From contig JAZKJV010010627.1 in NCBI GenBank assembly GCA_037367405.1, positions 310,001-374,000 of the forward strand: a DNA stretch of 64,000 nucleotides. Direction: 5' to 3'. Source of the stretch: Ottelia alismoides (lineage: Eukaryota; Streptophyta; Magnoliopsida; Alismatales; Hydrocharitaceae). The notes under the pieces are model-generated. The model was not told the DNA's origin and did no database searches. It saw nothing but the letters and a program-made list of their open reading frames with translations. Shown here in pieces: positions 1 to 12,151 of the stretch; the stretch's first letter is position 1; every line of letters begins with the position of its first letter. The position numbers were made by a program, and so were the translations under genes.

Positions 1-596
1 TCAAACTGCTAATTTCTCTTATTGATATTAGAATCAACATGTACATGTGGATGATCAGATACATGATGTACAATATCATCCAATACAGGTAAAGAAGAAG
101 AAAAAAAGTGAAAATAGTGTGGGATGTTGTCTGCTCGTGGTGAAAAAGACTCCGCGATGGGTGTGTTCTTCCTCGAAGCTGACTCGACACTGCATCTCGT
201 CCGATTCTCTAAAGGTGGTGGTGGTGGAGAAGAAATGGAAGAAGATCATCCAAACTGGGGAACTGCAGCTTTGGATCTCTACTCAACTGACGAAGAAAAT
301 GGTATCTGTGTATCTCTCTCAACTGCTCAATCGCTCAATCCCAACTCTGGATGTGCAGGCAGCAGCAATCTCCTACCGCACCTGAGAGAAATGGTGTCAG
401 ATAAACATGTAAAATCAAAGGTCATACCTGTCTCAGGTGTGGATGGATCATGGACTACATGTTCCTTGTGTCTAAATTTGTTGGGATTGGCCTCGACCTG
501 GGCTAGGATAAGAGTCTCTGTCGTGGTCAGGTCGTCGAGCCTCTGAGTCATATCTGTCATGTTCTTCATAAGCAAAGCAAGCTGATCAAGGGATGG
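1..596. other. Retroelement interior remnant before an LTR
   Basis: This stretch lies directly before an LTR start at 597 and ends in a short purine-rich run (587-596) that could be its polypurine tract. A minus-strand open stretch over about 327-590 encodes an LMKN-MTDMTQRLDDL type amphipathic helix that resembles coiled-coil parts of gypsy gag tails, but it is too short to name. No other coding signal is seen. Seen: the LTR-like start and the open stretch. Inferred: that this is element interior. It could equally be unrelated decayed sequence. Confidence 0.35.
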
Positions 597-3500
597 TGAT
601 GAGTCTCCATTTCATCACCTTTATTATCTCATTTTGGCCATAAAAACCCTAGCTAATGCATGCTTATAGCATTATTCTATATAAATTAACATTCATTCTT
701 TATTCCATTTATCGTGTATAAAATACAGTTTTTAATGCCAAAATTATAGAATAAAGAAAATAAAAGAATAAGAATAAAATTCCAAAGGTATTTCATGATC
801 CTAAACCCAGAGACCAAGTCAAGAATTGATTTGGTCGAGAAGGAATAAAGTAGGGGGACATAAGGGCCAAAATTCATCAATAAACCCTATTTATTTATTC
901 ATCATTAATTCATTTTGGGACCTATTTTATTTTCTATTCTTTATACGTCGAATGAAGAAATTGTACATGAAAGCTAATAGATAAAAATACAAATAAAAAT
1001 ACAAAATTGAGTTTACACAAAAAAATATGCATTGTGCATTTTAAACTCTAAATAAAAAGCCAAAATCCCAAATTCTCAAACCCATATCTCCTAAATAAAA
1101 ACTCAAAATCTATCAAAATCACCTTTAATTATTTAAAACTTTTGATAAGCTACTTAATGAAGGTAGTTTCATATTTTTTAGATTTATAATGTGAAAGTTA
1201 GGTTTTGGACCCTTATTGTATAGTATACCTATATAAAATATTCATTTTATTTATTCTTCATTAATTTTATAATTTTATATTTGTATAATTTTGTAAATAT
1301 TATTTATAGTATATGTACATATTTATAACACAATAAACCATAATAAAATACAAAAAATAAATAATAAACTAAAATACATAGATGAAATACATATACTTAT
1401 ACCGATATAATATACACATATATTTATTTAAGTGTAAATATTAAACAAGAAACATAAAATAAAATTAATTTTATGTATATAAAAATTATTTATAATTATA
1501 TAAAATAATAAAAAAATAATAAAATAAAAAATACAAAATAAAAAATAAATATCCAAAACATAAGTAATTATACCAATAAATAAAACCCAAAAAACTAATT
1601 CATAATAAATAACCGCGAAAAAATAAACAAAATAATAATAATATACTACATAAAATAATAAACATTTTTTATTTTATAATTTAAAATTATTAATAATTAT
1701 TTATTATTTATTATTCTATTTATAAATAATTTTGGGTTGGGTTTTTCTTGGTTGGTCCACGTGGACCAACCAAGTCGCGTCACAAGTTGACTTATGTTAA
1801 CTCTTCTGACACCCAACTAGCCTCTGACACATCTCGTTTGACCCCATTTTTCTTCGATTTTTGGATCTTAATTCAAGCACTATTTATGAATGATTCCTTC
1901 ATGTCTTTTTCTCATCAAACATCCCTCTTTCACGTGCCATGATCGCTTCAAGGATTGGATCACTGAGTCGTCTGTTCTTCCTCGTTCTTTGGCCCTTATT
2001 CATCACCAGTACATACACCCTATTCAATCTTCCTTCCATTTTTTGAATCCCTTCTAGCCACTCTCTCCCTTCCTTTTTATGCTCCATGGTTTGAGGATGG
2101 TGACAACATCCTCGCCTAGATTTTAGGTTGATCGAAGGAACGACTCTGAGGTTGATTCCACCATCTCCGTCGCTCATCAACGTGTGGTCCTTATCTCGCA
2201 CCCTAGCTCCGCTCAATGTCCGTTTACTTGTTATGTGGCTTAGTTTTAGCCCTAGGAGTTATCCTCTGTATTTATTTTAGTTTTTGCTCGCTTGATTTAG
2301 CGTGATTAAGTCTCTTCGTAGTTCCTCGACCTCCAGCGAACCTACCATCGTACACCACTTGTTTTCCGTCACGCCAGCCACCGCCACCTTCTTCCCCTAA
2401 CGTTTCTTCACGCCCCCACTCTATCCAACCCGCTCCTTCCTGGAGTAGGATCCGGGTGCTCCACCTCTAGCACCTCGCTAGAGCGCCTCCATCCGCTCCA
2501 TTCCCGACTCCACTCCACTGCTTGAGGGTTAAAGTAATTTTCCCTCAACCCAGTAGCCTTTTTTGCAGGTGTGAAGACCAAAATGACCCAGTTGGAGCGT
2601 TTTGAGCGTTTCCGGAGGTACATTGGATCTTCATCTTCTCCGACCGCTTAGGAGAGTTCCAGTGTCATTCGTGCCCTTTTGAAGCTTCCATCGGATGGAG
2701 GACCCTGCCAAGAGCATCTGGGCCACTTTGGAGCAGCAAATGATGATGGAGGGGGAAGATCTTACTAGAAGAAGCTCGCATCGCTGGAGCTTCTTCCCTG
2801 TTCATCCATCGCCCCCCTCCACCGTTGGATTGGTCCATGTTATTCGTGAGCTACAACCATCGTCAGATCACGTTGAGCCTTCACCATCATATCATCAACT
2901 ACGATCTGATCCCGACCGTTGCTGCACGAAGCAGTATCGCGCATTCTCGAGCTGACACGTGGATAAGTGGCTCGCTACCACCGTTGGATCGCGTACTTTG
3001 ACTAGTGGTTTTTGTACTTTAACCTAGTGATTTTTGTACTTTATTATTTAGTCCATAAAATTTAATTTGTCGTTTTATTATTTTTGTAAAATTTGCGTAA
3101 AAACCCTCGTAGTTATTTTATTTGTAGTTGAGTCCATGCCAGCTCACCTTACGTGCCGACCCATGTAACGTGGGCATTATGCACTAATTCCCCCAAGGGT
3201 TTTGGTATTTCAAATTAGTCCAAGAACTTTTTATTTCAATTATATAATTTTGGGATATTTTGCATATTCACCCCTGAGCTTTATTTTAATTACATATATG
3301 CCCCTGCTAGTTCAGTAATTTTTTGGTGTTTGTTCTATTTATTAAATACATCATCTTTGCTCCAAAAATTACTAAAAATAGGGTGAAGATCTTGGTAGGA
3401 TATTTTAAAGCCATATTTTTAGAATATCATTTTAGGTCTTTTTCCTATTTTATAAAAATAAAAAAGAGCACAAATATTCCTTGTTTAGCTTTAAAAATAT

Positions 3501-4270
3501 AAAAAATATTTGAAAAAGTCCGAAAAAAATATTTTTTCCTTATCTAAGTATTTTGTGCTTTCAGGCCAAAATTCATTAAAAAATAGAAATAATACATAAA
3601 AATCAAAAAGCCCCAAACTCCTTTATAAAAATCTAAAAAAATAAAAACTCCAAAAATATCATTTTATATTTATAATTTTCTTTATAATATAATTTATCTA
3701 TTAAAATTTATTTTGAAACTTTTTACCATTTTTGCTATTTTAAATTTCCTATTTAATTGGGTCTATTTTAATAATCCCTTATTTGGGATTTTTTTGAATA
3801 AAAATCCATAAAGATTAGAAAAAAACCCTTAAAATTACAAAAATAATAAAAAAATAATTAAAACCCAAAAATAATTGATTCTGTAATTTTTATTTATTTT
3901 TTATTGTATTTATATATATTACCCTATATTGTATATATAGGCTTGTATTATTATATATCTTTTATAGAAAATAAAAACTAAAATTAAAAATTAAAAAAAG
4001 AAAATAAAAAATATATAAAATTGAAAACAATTAAAAAATATATAAATAAATAAAAATAAAAATATATATAATCAAAAACCCACAAAAAGATACATAGACA
4101 ACTAGAAGCACACATTTTTGCATTTATTTGCATCCATTCTCCCGTTTGCTCCATGCGTTCGATCTATACAGTACTTACACCTATACACATACATTGTAGA
4201 GTTATAATAAATTTTAACTCCACTTATTTTGCTTTGCATTGCTTTATACATATTGTGGGTTAATTATTGA
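597..4270 (+). repeat. LTR of a LARD/Athila-like element, plus orientation
   Basis: The left edge is TGATGAGTCTCCATTTCATCA (597-617), the same near-palindromic 21-bp start as the other LARD LTRs in this window. The body follows their order: an AT-rich block (about 900-1735), a CACGTG-centred palindrome, a GC-richer middle (about 1750-3000), then an AT-rich tail with text such as 'accccctgagc' and 'atatgcccctgctag'. The right edge is not clear; I see no TTCATCA end and no primer site near 4270, where minus-strand gag debris begins. It is probably a truncated or very old copy. Short open frames inside it look like chance. Confidence 0.5.
1747..1774. repeat. Perfect 28-bp palindrome with G-box core
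   Basis: Every base of this 28-bp stretch pairs with its reverse complement: CTTGGTTGGTC on the left, CACGTG-containing centre, GACCAACCAAG on the right. It sits where the other LARD LTRs carry a conserved 'gattgggccacgtggc' block. CACGTG is the known plant G-box (bZIP/bHLH binding), so a role in LTR transcription is possible. That role is inference. Confidence 0.85.
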
Positions 4271-4274
4271 TTTA

Positions 4275-5924
4275 CTAGGGTTTCTTGCTTGGTTGCTTCG
4301 ACGATGTTGTTCCCGCCTTGTCCCGAACATCTGACCGGTGAAAAAACTTAGTTATCTGCTGAGTTCGTTGAAGGTGCCTTGGGGTGCTCAACAATAGGTT
4401 GTCGAGACTAGTAGTGAGGAGGCTGGTACCCATAATACTGATGTTGCTCATATGAATATGGAGGAGGATGTGAGTAATTCTATCCAGAATATGTAGGTTG
4501 ATGTGGATATGGCTAATATGAGTAGGCAGGATGCTTCGGCTGCTGGTATCCATGTCTCCAAGTCTTAAAATGTAATGGAGACAGATATTGGCGAGGATGT
4601 GAAGGCTGGTGCTGGAGCGGTGGTCTCCCTCCATGAAAGTGGTGAGCTAGCCTCTAACTAGGCTGCAAACTATGCTGACCATGCCCGGATGGATGGGACT
4701 GACTAAGATCACGGTTAAACCAGATACAATTCACCTCCTGGATGTGAGGTCGAAGTGGAGAGAACTGCTCGGGAACGATCTGGTACTTTGGGTAGTGCGA
4801 CACAACACATGACTGAGTAGGCTGTCGTTAGACCTGATCCGGCGTCTGCATGTAGTATACATGTTGAACGGTAGAAGAAGGACCTCTGGTACTATACTAG
4901 GCTAAAGTAGAAGAAGAAATAGGTTGCTCCACTGCAGGAGTATCGATTGCGGCACTCTGACTCTTACACGAGCTGATGGTACTAACAAGGAGCTCTAGAT
5001 GGCATGTAATATCATCAAGCATGTCCAGTTGCTTTGTCCTATGTTCGATCACTTGTAATTTATGAAGTTCTTGTGATCGCTTTTCGATAATATCGAATTT
5101 GGATATGTTATTCCCAATGATGGTCTGATCGACACTGTCCACCATATCCACATCATCTGATGTCGTCATGTTGGCAGCCTTGTGGGGTGCAGCTGAAGTA
5201 GTAGAAGAAGGAGTCAGATGCTTCTGAAAATCACGTGAAGAAGAAAGAGCTGTGAAGCTCTCTACCATCTCCTTAAAAATCTAAAATAGCACATCCTCAT
5301 CCTTATTAAAATGTGAACCCCCACAAAAGACGTACACCGTCTCTGATTCTCTAGGCTCAACCCACCAAAGAAGTTATGCATGAGGATCGTCTTTGGGATA
5401 TCTTGGTGGGGGAACTTCTTCCATTAAATATTTGAACCTTTCCCATGCATCTTGAATAGGCTCATGGGACAACTAGGAGAAGTTGACTATCAATGATCGC
5501 ATATGGTTGAGGCATCCCAATGGATAATACTTGCTGAGAAAAATAGACCTCAACTCTTCCCAAGATGTGATGACCTTCCCTAAATGGTTAATCCAATAAA
5601 TCACCTTGTCCATGAGACTGGACGGGAAGGCGATCATCTTTACTACCTCTAATGGAATGTTAGGATAGTGGATCTTACTGCAAATGCGATCAAATTGCTG
5701 GAGGTGAATATAAGGCTCTCGTGAATGTTCCCATGGAATAGAGGGAGCAAACATAGAATAGTGGGCTTCAGCTCGAAATGCCCATGAACCACATGAATAT
5801 GAATCCATGTCATCGCTTGTCCTACTTCTGGGTTATTAGCATCTCTAAGCATGGGCTCTACTCTAGGCTGCTCATGATCAACTCCCTAATGAATCGCTAA
5901 ATGCATGTATTAATTTCGATCCAT
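4275..5924 (-). pseudogene. Broken gag of an Athila/Tat-type gypsy element
   Basis: Read on the minus strand, the first recognisable Met is near 5924. Then come an EPMLRDANNPE segment (about 5855), HFELKP...LPLFHG (about 5770-5720), a HLQQFDRIC...WINHLG...SWEELRSIFLSKYYP core (about 5720-5500), and PIQDAWERFK (about 5440). This order matches the capsid region of Athila/Tat gag. The distal part (about 4330-4880) is rich in Tyr, Pro, Gln and His. The reading is broken by frameshifts (near 5700-5750) and stops (near 5905, 5473, 5395, 4660, 4520), so it is not functional. The capsid would package element RNA in the cytoplasm. An LTR edge follows at 5973. Family assignment is from remembered motifs; no search was possible. 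Confidence 0.75.
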
Positions 5925-5972
5925 TGTAGCACGGGCACTTATCATCTCATACAAAACTGAGAGGAATCTCGA

Positions 5973-7369
5973 TGATGAGGTTCTCGGCTTTAAATTTATA
6001 CCTGGGAAGTCTAGGGTTGAACACAAGGATTTTAACACACAATCAAGAAAGAATTTTAACACATCAACTAAATTAAATGCAAACAAATGTGCACAAACAA
6101 TATGTATGGGAAAACAACAATTAAAATATCACGATAAATAACTTGGATGAATGATGAAAATACATTGAGTTAATTACTTGAGAAATCAATTAAGTAATAG
6201 ATAAAATCAGTCCCAAAAGCCTATCTCATCTTATCTAAATCTCCACTCTATTGTTTTAATCAGCAATTAAATCTTTTAATGACCCAATAATGATTTTATT
6301 TAAATAACAATAGATTATTAAGATTCGAGATAATTGTATAGGTTCAAAAATTCACTTAAAGTACTTTTTCAATATAATTTCATGAATTAATCAAACACTT
6401 TAAACAAAGAGTAATTGATGTGTGAATTTTAAATCAAACCATCCACGGATCTTGCTACAATATAAAGTGTCAAACAAGCTTTGAAATAAGACCAAAATCA
6501 CAATATTTGGATTTCAGGATAGAAAGATATTCAACATAGAATCCAGGGGTATAAATGTGATAAAAACTTCCAAGTTTTATTACATATAAGGACATGTATG
6601 GACTAATGTGTAAATATATAAAGCAACAAGGGTTAATATGTAAATTACATGCAGCAGGAGGAATTATCTATAATTGTTGAAAAACTAAGGATGAGTGCTA
6701 CAATTTATCCACGCGCATGCACAGAACACGTGCTCGAATAGGCTCGATCGGGGAGGCTCAGGCCATGCTTCAGTGTCTAGTGCTTCTCTAGTGGTCAGGA
6801 ATTATATCCAGATTGAGGCTCGGCTCCAAACCTGTGGCCTGAACCGTTGCTTCGGATAGCAACGTGGCTCAATCCTGACCATTGGATCTTGCCTAATTCG
6901 GCAAGATCGATGGTATCTGCTCTGCAAGTTCTTCCTCTTCCTCCATGCATGGCGGAGGTGTGTCTAGGATCCGGTGAAGGCTATATTGCTCCTTCATGTC
7001 CCTCCTGGTTGTTTGAAGGTCCAATCACCGTCCTTAGATGTCGGTGACAATGATGGTTGCTCGGAGAAGATGCGAAGATGCCGGAAGAGCTCGGTCGATG
7101 AAGCATCACCGGAGAAGAAATGGGAGATTGGAGCTCGCACTCATTTTCTGATTATTGAAGTCATAGTGACATGCAATGTTAGTCCAGACAACAGACAAGT
7201 ACCATGTGAATAGAATGAAGTGATTATGGGATGGGATGGAGGGCTATTCGAAGGTGGAGGATGGAGCCCTAATGGGTGTTCTCTTCATTCAGAAGAAAAC
7301 ATTGGAGTCGAGTGATCACAGAGATGGAGAAATGGATTGAGGACGAGATATATTGCATGAGGATAATGG
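5973..7369 (-). repeat. Left part of an LTR (minus orientation) split by copia
   Basis: It starts TGATGAGG at 5973 and continues after the copia insertion at 30360. Joined, the LTR is about 2.7 kb. Content follows the LARD LTR plan: a 'ctagggttgaacacaagg' block near the edge, AT-rich sequence, then CACGTG-rich sequence (about 6715-6740). Broken gag lies directly to its left. No tRNA-Asp primer site is visible between the two, which is unlike the intact LARDs here. Short open frames (6847-7539) are not conserved coding sequence. Confidence 0.65.
7365..7369. repeat. Target site duplication of copia, left (AATGG)
   Basis: The five bases next to the left LTR edge are AATGG. The five after the right LTR (30355-30359) are AAGGG. 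One mismatch is expected for an older insertion. Confidence 0.65.
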
Positions 7370-9134
7370 TGAAGGATATGGAAAAATCCTCAAGCGCATC
7401 ATGGAAGCGTGAGCGTCGTATCGGATACGACGGAGAAAAATCCTCAAGCGCATCATTGTTCGGTGCAGCAGAATTTAAAAAATTTCATGTGATGAAACCA
7501 CATGATCCAAGAACGATTCTCGGATCGTTTCATCTATAACCACAACAAGTATAATGCAATACCTCTTGAAGCATGGTTGATCGAGTCTCTAGGAAAAGAG
7601 ACCACCTGTCTCAAGTCCGATCGTCGAAGAGATTGCTTGCGAGCGCGGGGATGAATCGTGTTGTCCTCGCAATCCAATAAGTTGATCCAAGCACGGTTGC
7701 TCCTGATCTCGTCGTACGAGATCGAACGTCTCCCTCGCGAGCGTAGCACTCCAAGAAGATGGAGAACCGCAGAGTGTCGAAGCCGTGGCGCGGTGGCGTA
7801 GGCGACGACGAAGACCTCCTCTAGGGTTTGGTGGTCGGCCACCAAATAGAGGGAGAGATGGTTGGCGTGTGGAGAGAAAAGAGAGAGAGACACAGAGAGA
7901 GAGATGTGCTACCAATAGCATGTACAAGAGAGCAAGGTATGCCTCTCTATTTATAGGGTTTTGGGATCCATGGATCTCAATCCATGGGACATATAAAATC
8001 AATGGATGAGATTGATTTATGTCAATCCAATGGTCAAGATTGTTGTTTGAAAAAACCAACAACTTGTGAGTTAATTTAGATTAAAATATATTTGACAAAA
8101 TCAAATAGAAATCAATCCTATATTACATCAACAAATAAGGAGAGAATATACATGGCGATTTCATCTCCATGTACATTCAAGGGGGACGACCACCCATTCC
8201 ATATAGGAATTGGGTGCCGCCCACCACCTTCCATGTGGGGCAATCTCATGGATTTCCATGAGATTGCATGCCTCCTTGAATTTCTCCATTATTTATTTCC
8301 AATAACTTTTGTTGGGATTTATTCACCAAAATAATTCACAATTAATTTTGAGAATATTGCAATCTTGACATTGGAAAATTGTGAATCACATTCACAACCC
8401 AAAACAAAATATAATTTACATTTTCAATTAATTAGGCAATGTGTATCCAATACACATTAATAATTAATCATCAAATATAAATTATAATTAGCTCTCTCTA
8501 ATACATTATAAATCACATTTATAATATATTATGAATAATTGGATATTTCTATCCATATTATTCTTATCCATAATAATTAAATCATATTTAATTATATTGG
8601 ATAATTCCTCATACATCATGATAATTAAATCACATTTAATTATCAACTTCTCAATGCTTAGATCTTATGGAACTATTCTTGAACCATTCAAGAACAATGC
8701 CATTTCTCCTCAGATACTTGGAGATAAGGACAGGACGATTGTATTGTTCCACGTATAGTGACTTAGATATTGAGATCAAATCTCAAATCCAGATCCCATG
8801 GACCTCTCATAGATGCTTGATTAAATCAAGACCGTAAACATAATCTTCTCATTGCATCTGAATCTCATTCAGATCAATGTCCAGAACATGGACTAAGATT
8901 AGGTCACTTCTCTAATGAGAGGAGTCACTAAAATCCAGACATGTGTCATCACTCCCTCTGAATGGAACCGTCATGGTTATACAATCGTTTATGATCAAAT
9001 CACCCTCAGGTATTCCTAATACCTATACATCCTGCATGCTGGAAGACTCATGATCATTCTGAAGATATAGATCACTTTTTCACTATCATCTTCATGATCT
9101 GATCACTAAGTTTCCCAATCTTGGTCCTTGGGAT

Positions 9135-9139
9135 ATGGT
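9135..9139. repeat. Target site duplication ATGGT (left; right copy 12647-12651)
   Basis: Exact 5-bp repeat at both edges of the 9140-12646 solo LTR. The empty site is preserved in the other copia LTR at 29586-29590, which reads on uninterrupted. Confidence 0.95.
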
Positions 9140-10534
9140 TGATAAGCCTCCCGCACCCTTACTTAATTCGGGCACATTAAAGTTCCAAATTAATGTTAAG
9201 TGTTCGTTGCAGTCGGATACGAGAGATTAATCAAAAACCACTTAAGACAGATTTTGATCAATTTTAAGCGGTGATATATTTTTACTTGGTGGAGTCCAAG
9301 GTCGATCTCAGGGAGGCAACTGTCTCCTTAGGTGGATCACAGCAATTTTCAAGTGTTGATGTTCGAGGGTCAATTTTTTTGGTCTTTTTATTTCTTATGC
9401 AGACATATGCAGACAAATCTTAGCCAATTTAACTTTAAATTTAATTGATGTATCAAACGAAGTCCAAAAATAATGAAAATTGGCCAGACGATTATGTATG
9501 ATGAAAATGACCTACACTAATGTTTTTGGAATTTTTCGACTCAAAATAAATTTTCTGTGAATTAAATAAACAGACAGAGTGATTTTCAGTGTTTAATTTT
9601 TAATAAATATCAAATCACAATTTTTCCAAGAACTAAAATTATCCTAGGAGGGTCTAATGATCAGGGACCTAGGAAAATTAACAGAACTTAAATTTACTGT
9701 GAAATGAATTAATTAAAATTAATTCAAGAAAATCACTAAACTATTTATTTAGGCCTCGTTATGCGTGCAAATGATATGAAATTTTTATGGAGTGTTAAAA
9801 ATGATGTCCTTAAGCTACTGTGAATTTTTGGTGATTTTTGAAGGCACAGATAATTAACTAAAAATCAAAAGGCATCACTGGGCAAAATATGTCACAAATG
9901 AACCATTTAATTTATTAATAATTCAAGCAAGCCAACAAAAATCAAACACGTGTTCTAATAGATAGAGGACAAAATTTCCAACAACATGCAATTTTTAGAA
10001 TCTCAAAATGATGAAAAATGCACTCTAGGGACACGTGCAAACACAAGGGTGTAAATGCAATACTGGGAATTAAAATTTCAACAATTAAATATGCTGACAG
10101 GGACTAAAATGCAATTACCGATAGCATGCAGGACTTCTATGCAATTTTTCCACGAGACACGTGCTCCTCACGTGGTGTCTGCTTCACAGGGACCTTTTTG
10201 CAATTTCTGAAAGCTTCAGGGGCGTCTGTGCAAATAACCCAGGCCGTACGTGCTCCTCACGTGGGGCGACCTAGGTTCGGAGGGCGTCGGGGGCTCGGAG
10301 TGAGGCTCGGGTCCTCTGGAGATTCGGACTAGCCTCGGTGCAGCTTCGGGTCACCCGAGCCTAGGCTTGGAGGCCGAGGCTCGGATAAGGAGACGTGGCG
10401 GCCTGAAGGCCCTTGGATCAAGATGGATCCAAGGGATGTCGATGAAGACGCGTGGCGGCTGGAGCGTCGTCCGATCTGAGGTGTGATTAACGGTCGAGGA
10501 TAAGGGCGGCGAGGGGACGCGTGGCGAGGCGAGG

Positions 10535-10560
10535 ACCGTTCGATCAGATGATCGAACGGT
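10535..10560. repeat. Inverted repeat hairpin (ACCGTTCGATC stem)
   Basis: An 11-bp perfect stem with a 4-nt loop inside the GC-rich half of the solo LTR. It belongs to a set of hairpins with a CCGTTSGATC core found throughout these LTRs. Confidence 0.85.
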
Positions 10561-11361
10561 TGCTGCTTCTTCTTCTCTAACGGTCCTCCGCCACCTGCGG
10601 AGGAGAGGGCGGTGCTCCGGTGAAGGTCGCCTAGCTCCACCCGATCCTCCAGATGCCGATGAAGCTCTCCGAGTTGTCGGAGGTATCCCAGCAGGAGCGT
10701 GACGATGCGGCGGAGGCGCTGATGGTCTCAGGAGCCACGGGGGGCGCCTGGAGATGGATGACGATGAAGCTCGAAGTTGTCTCCGGTGAAGCTCCGGCCA
10801 ATGAAGGAATGAGATCCTGCAGGGGTTAGAAGAGGTAGCCGAAGCGTGCAGGTGTTCGTGGAGGAGAGTGGAGTGATCGGCGAGGCCTGAGGCGAAGGGA
10901 GGTGGTCGGGTGACGGAGCTCCGGCCAGGTGGCGGAGCTGAAGGTCGATGGCTGGTGAAGTAGAGTGTCTGAAGGTGTAGAGAGGCCCGCGAGGATCAGA
11001 GCTTCAACACGAAGCTCGTCGGAGTGATTAGGAGGCGCGAAGATGGCTGATGACGGCGAATAAAAGCGGAGAAAATCCAAGAAAAAGAAGAAGAAGATTG
11101 GAGCATGGATGGAGGGAGTTACCTGGGGATTGGGGCTCAGCTTTGAGCTCCAGGTCGTCGCTCAAGGGATCGGTAAGGTCCCGAGCTCTAGCAGCTGCTC
11201 GAGAGAGGCTGCGGCACGGCGGAGGTAGCCGTGGATCTCGCCGGAGTTAGATCTCTGTCGTCGCTCGACAAATCGACCAATTGTTGTCACCAACAGGAAG
11301 CTTGGAGCTCGAGGGACCTCCCTGGAGTGGCGGATCGCGAAGAATGTGGCCGGAGAGGGGG

Positions 11362-11369
11362 TATTTAAA
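11362..11369 (-). promoter_or_regulatory. Putative LTR TATA box
   Basis: TATTTAAA (palindromic core) in a GC-rich setting. The same box in the same setting occurs at 30741, 39562 and 45727 in related minus-oriented LTRs. This supports a core promoter driving minus-strand transcription of the element. Confidence 0.55.
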
Positions 11370-11610
11370 GGATGAAGGTTACGGCTGGAATGGAGATGGG
11401 GCGAGGTTTATGGAGTTCGTGGGAGAGAGCTGGAGGTTGACGTGGCTGACGGAGTAGCTGGCGAGGATAAGGGATGAGTGGGGGCCATCGTGGAGGTTGT
11501 GGATCTCGGCGACGGTGGAAGGAGCGCTGCCAAGAATAGGAAGGGGGTGCCCCTCCCGCAAGGCAGAGATCGTGGGAGAGAGGGGCACCCGAGGTAGGAG
11601 ACGAAGTCTC

Positions 11611-11638
11611 CACCGTTGGATCTTGTGATCCAACGGTG
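11611..11638. repeat. Inverted repeat hairpin (CACCGTTGGATC stem)
   Basis: Perfect 12-bp stem, loop TTGT. It is one of the CCGTTGGATC-type hairpins of the LARD LTRs. Confidence 0.9.
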
Positions 11639-12106
11639 GTGATCGAAGCGAGATGAGCGGCTGGATGAAGATCTGGCCGTGGCGATCCGAGGGCGTAGCG
11701 AGCGCCACGTGGTGTGCTAAGGGCTCGGTACTGATGGATGGCTGAGATGGGAGTCGGGTGTTCAATCGGGTGGTCTAGGTGCCTGCGGGGTTAACGGCGC
11801 AGATGAAGAGATGAAGGCGCTATCGAAGGGCGCACGCGCTGCCACGTGGCGTGATGAGATTAAGGCGCGAGCGGACGATGGATATGAGGCGGGGGATTTG
11901 ATCCGACGGTCAATGTGAAGGGTGTACGTGGTAGCGGCTAGGCCGTTGGATCAGGACGACCATCCAACGGCGGAAGGCGAGGGCGGACGAGGCGAAGGGC
12001 AGCGGGCCGCGTGGCGCAATCAGAGGGCGCCACGTGGCCTGCTGTGAATGGCTGGAGGAAGAAACACGTGTAGGAAGAAGAGGAAGCCGAATTTGGAAAA
12101 ACTCAA

Positions 12107-12151
12107 AACATGAAAATTGTAGATCTTGATGAGATCTACAAGTTTCATGTT
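12107..12151. repeat. Conserved 45-nt LTR hairpin
   Basis: AACATGAAAATTGTAGATC pairs with GATCTACAAGTTTCATGTT around a short loop. Copies lie at 16170, 21626, 31278, 40312 and 46477, always in a LARD-type LTR and always 250-550 bp from the end that carries the TGATGA palindrome. Confidence 0.88.

Noticed and set aside
7534..8062. Frames of 119 and 157 aa on the minus strand, twins at 27993-28380
   Set aside because: They lie wholly within the copia LTR pair, overlap each other in different frames and change length between copies.
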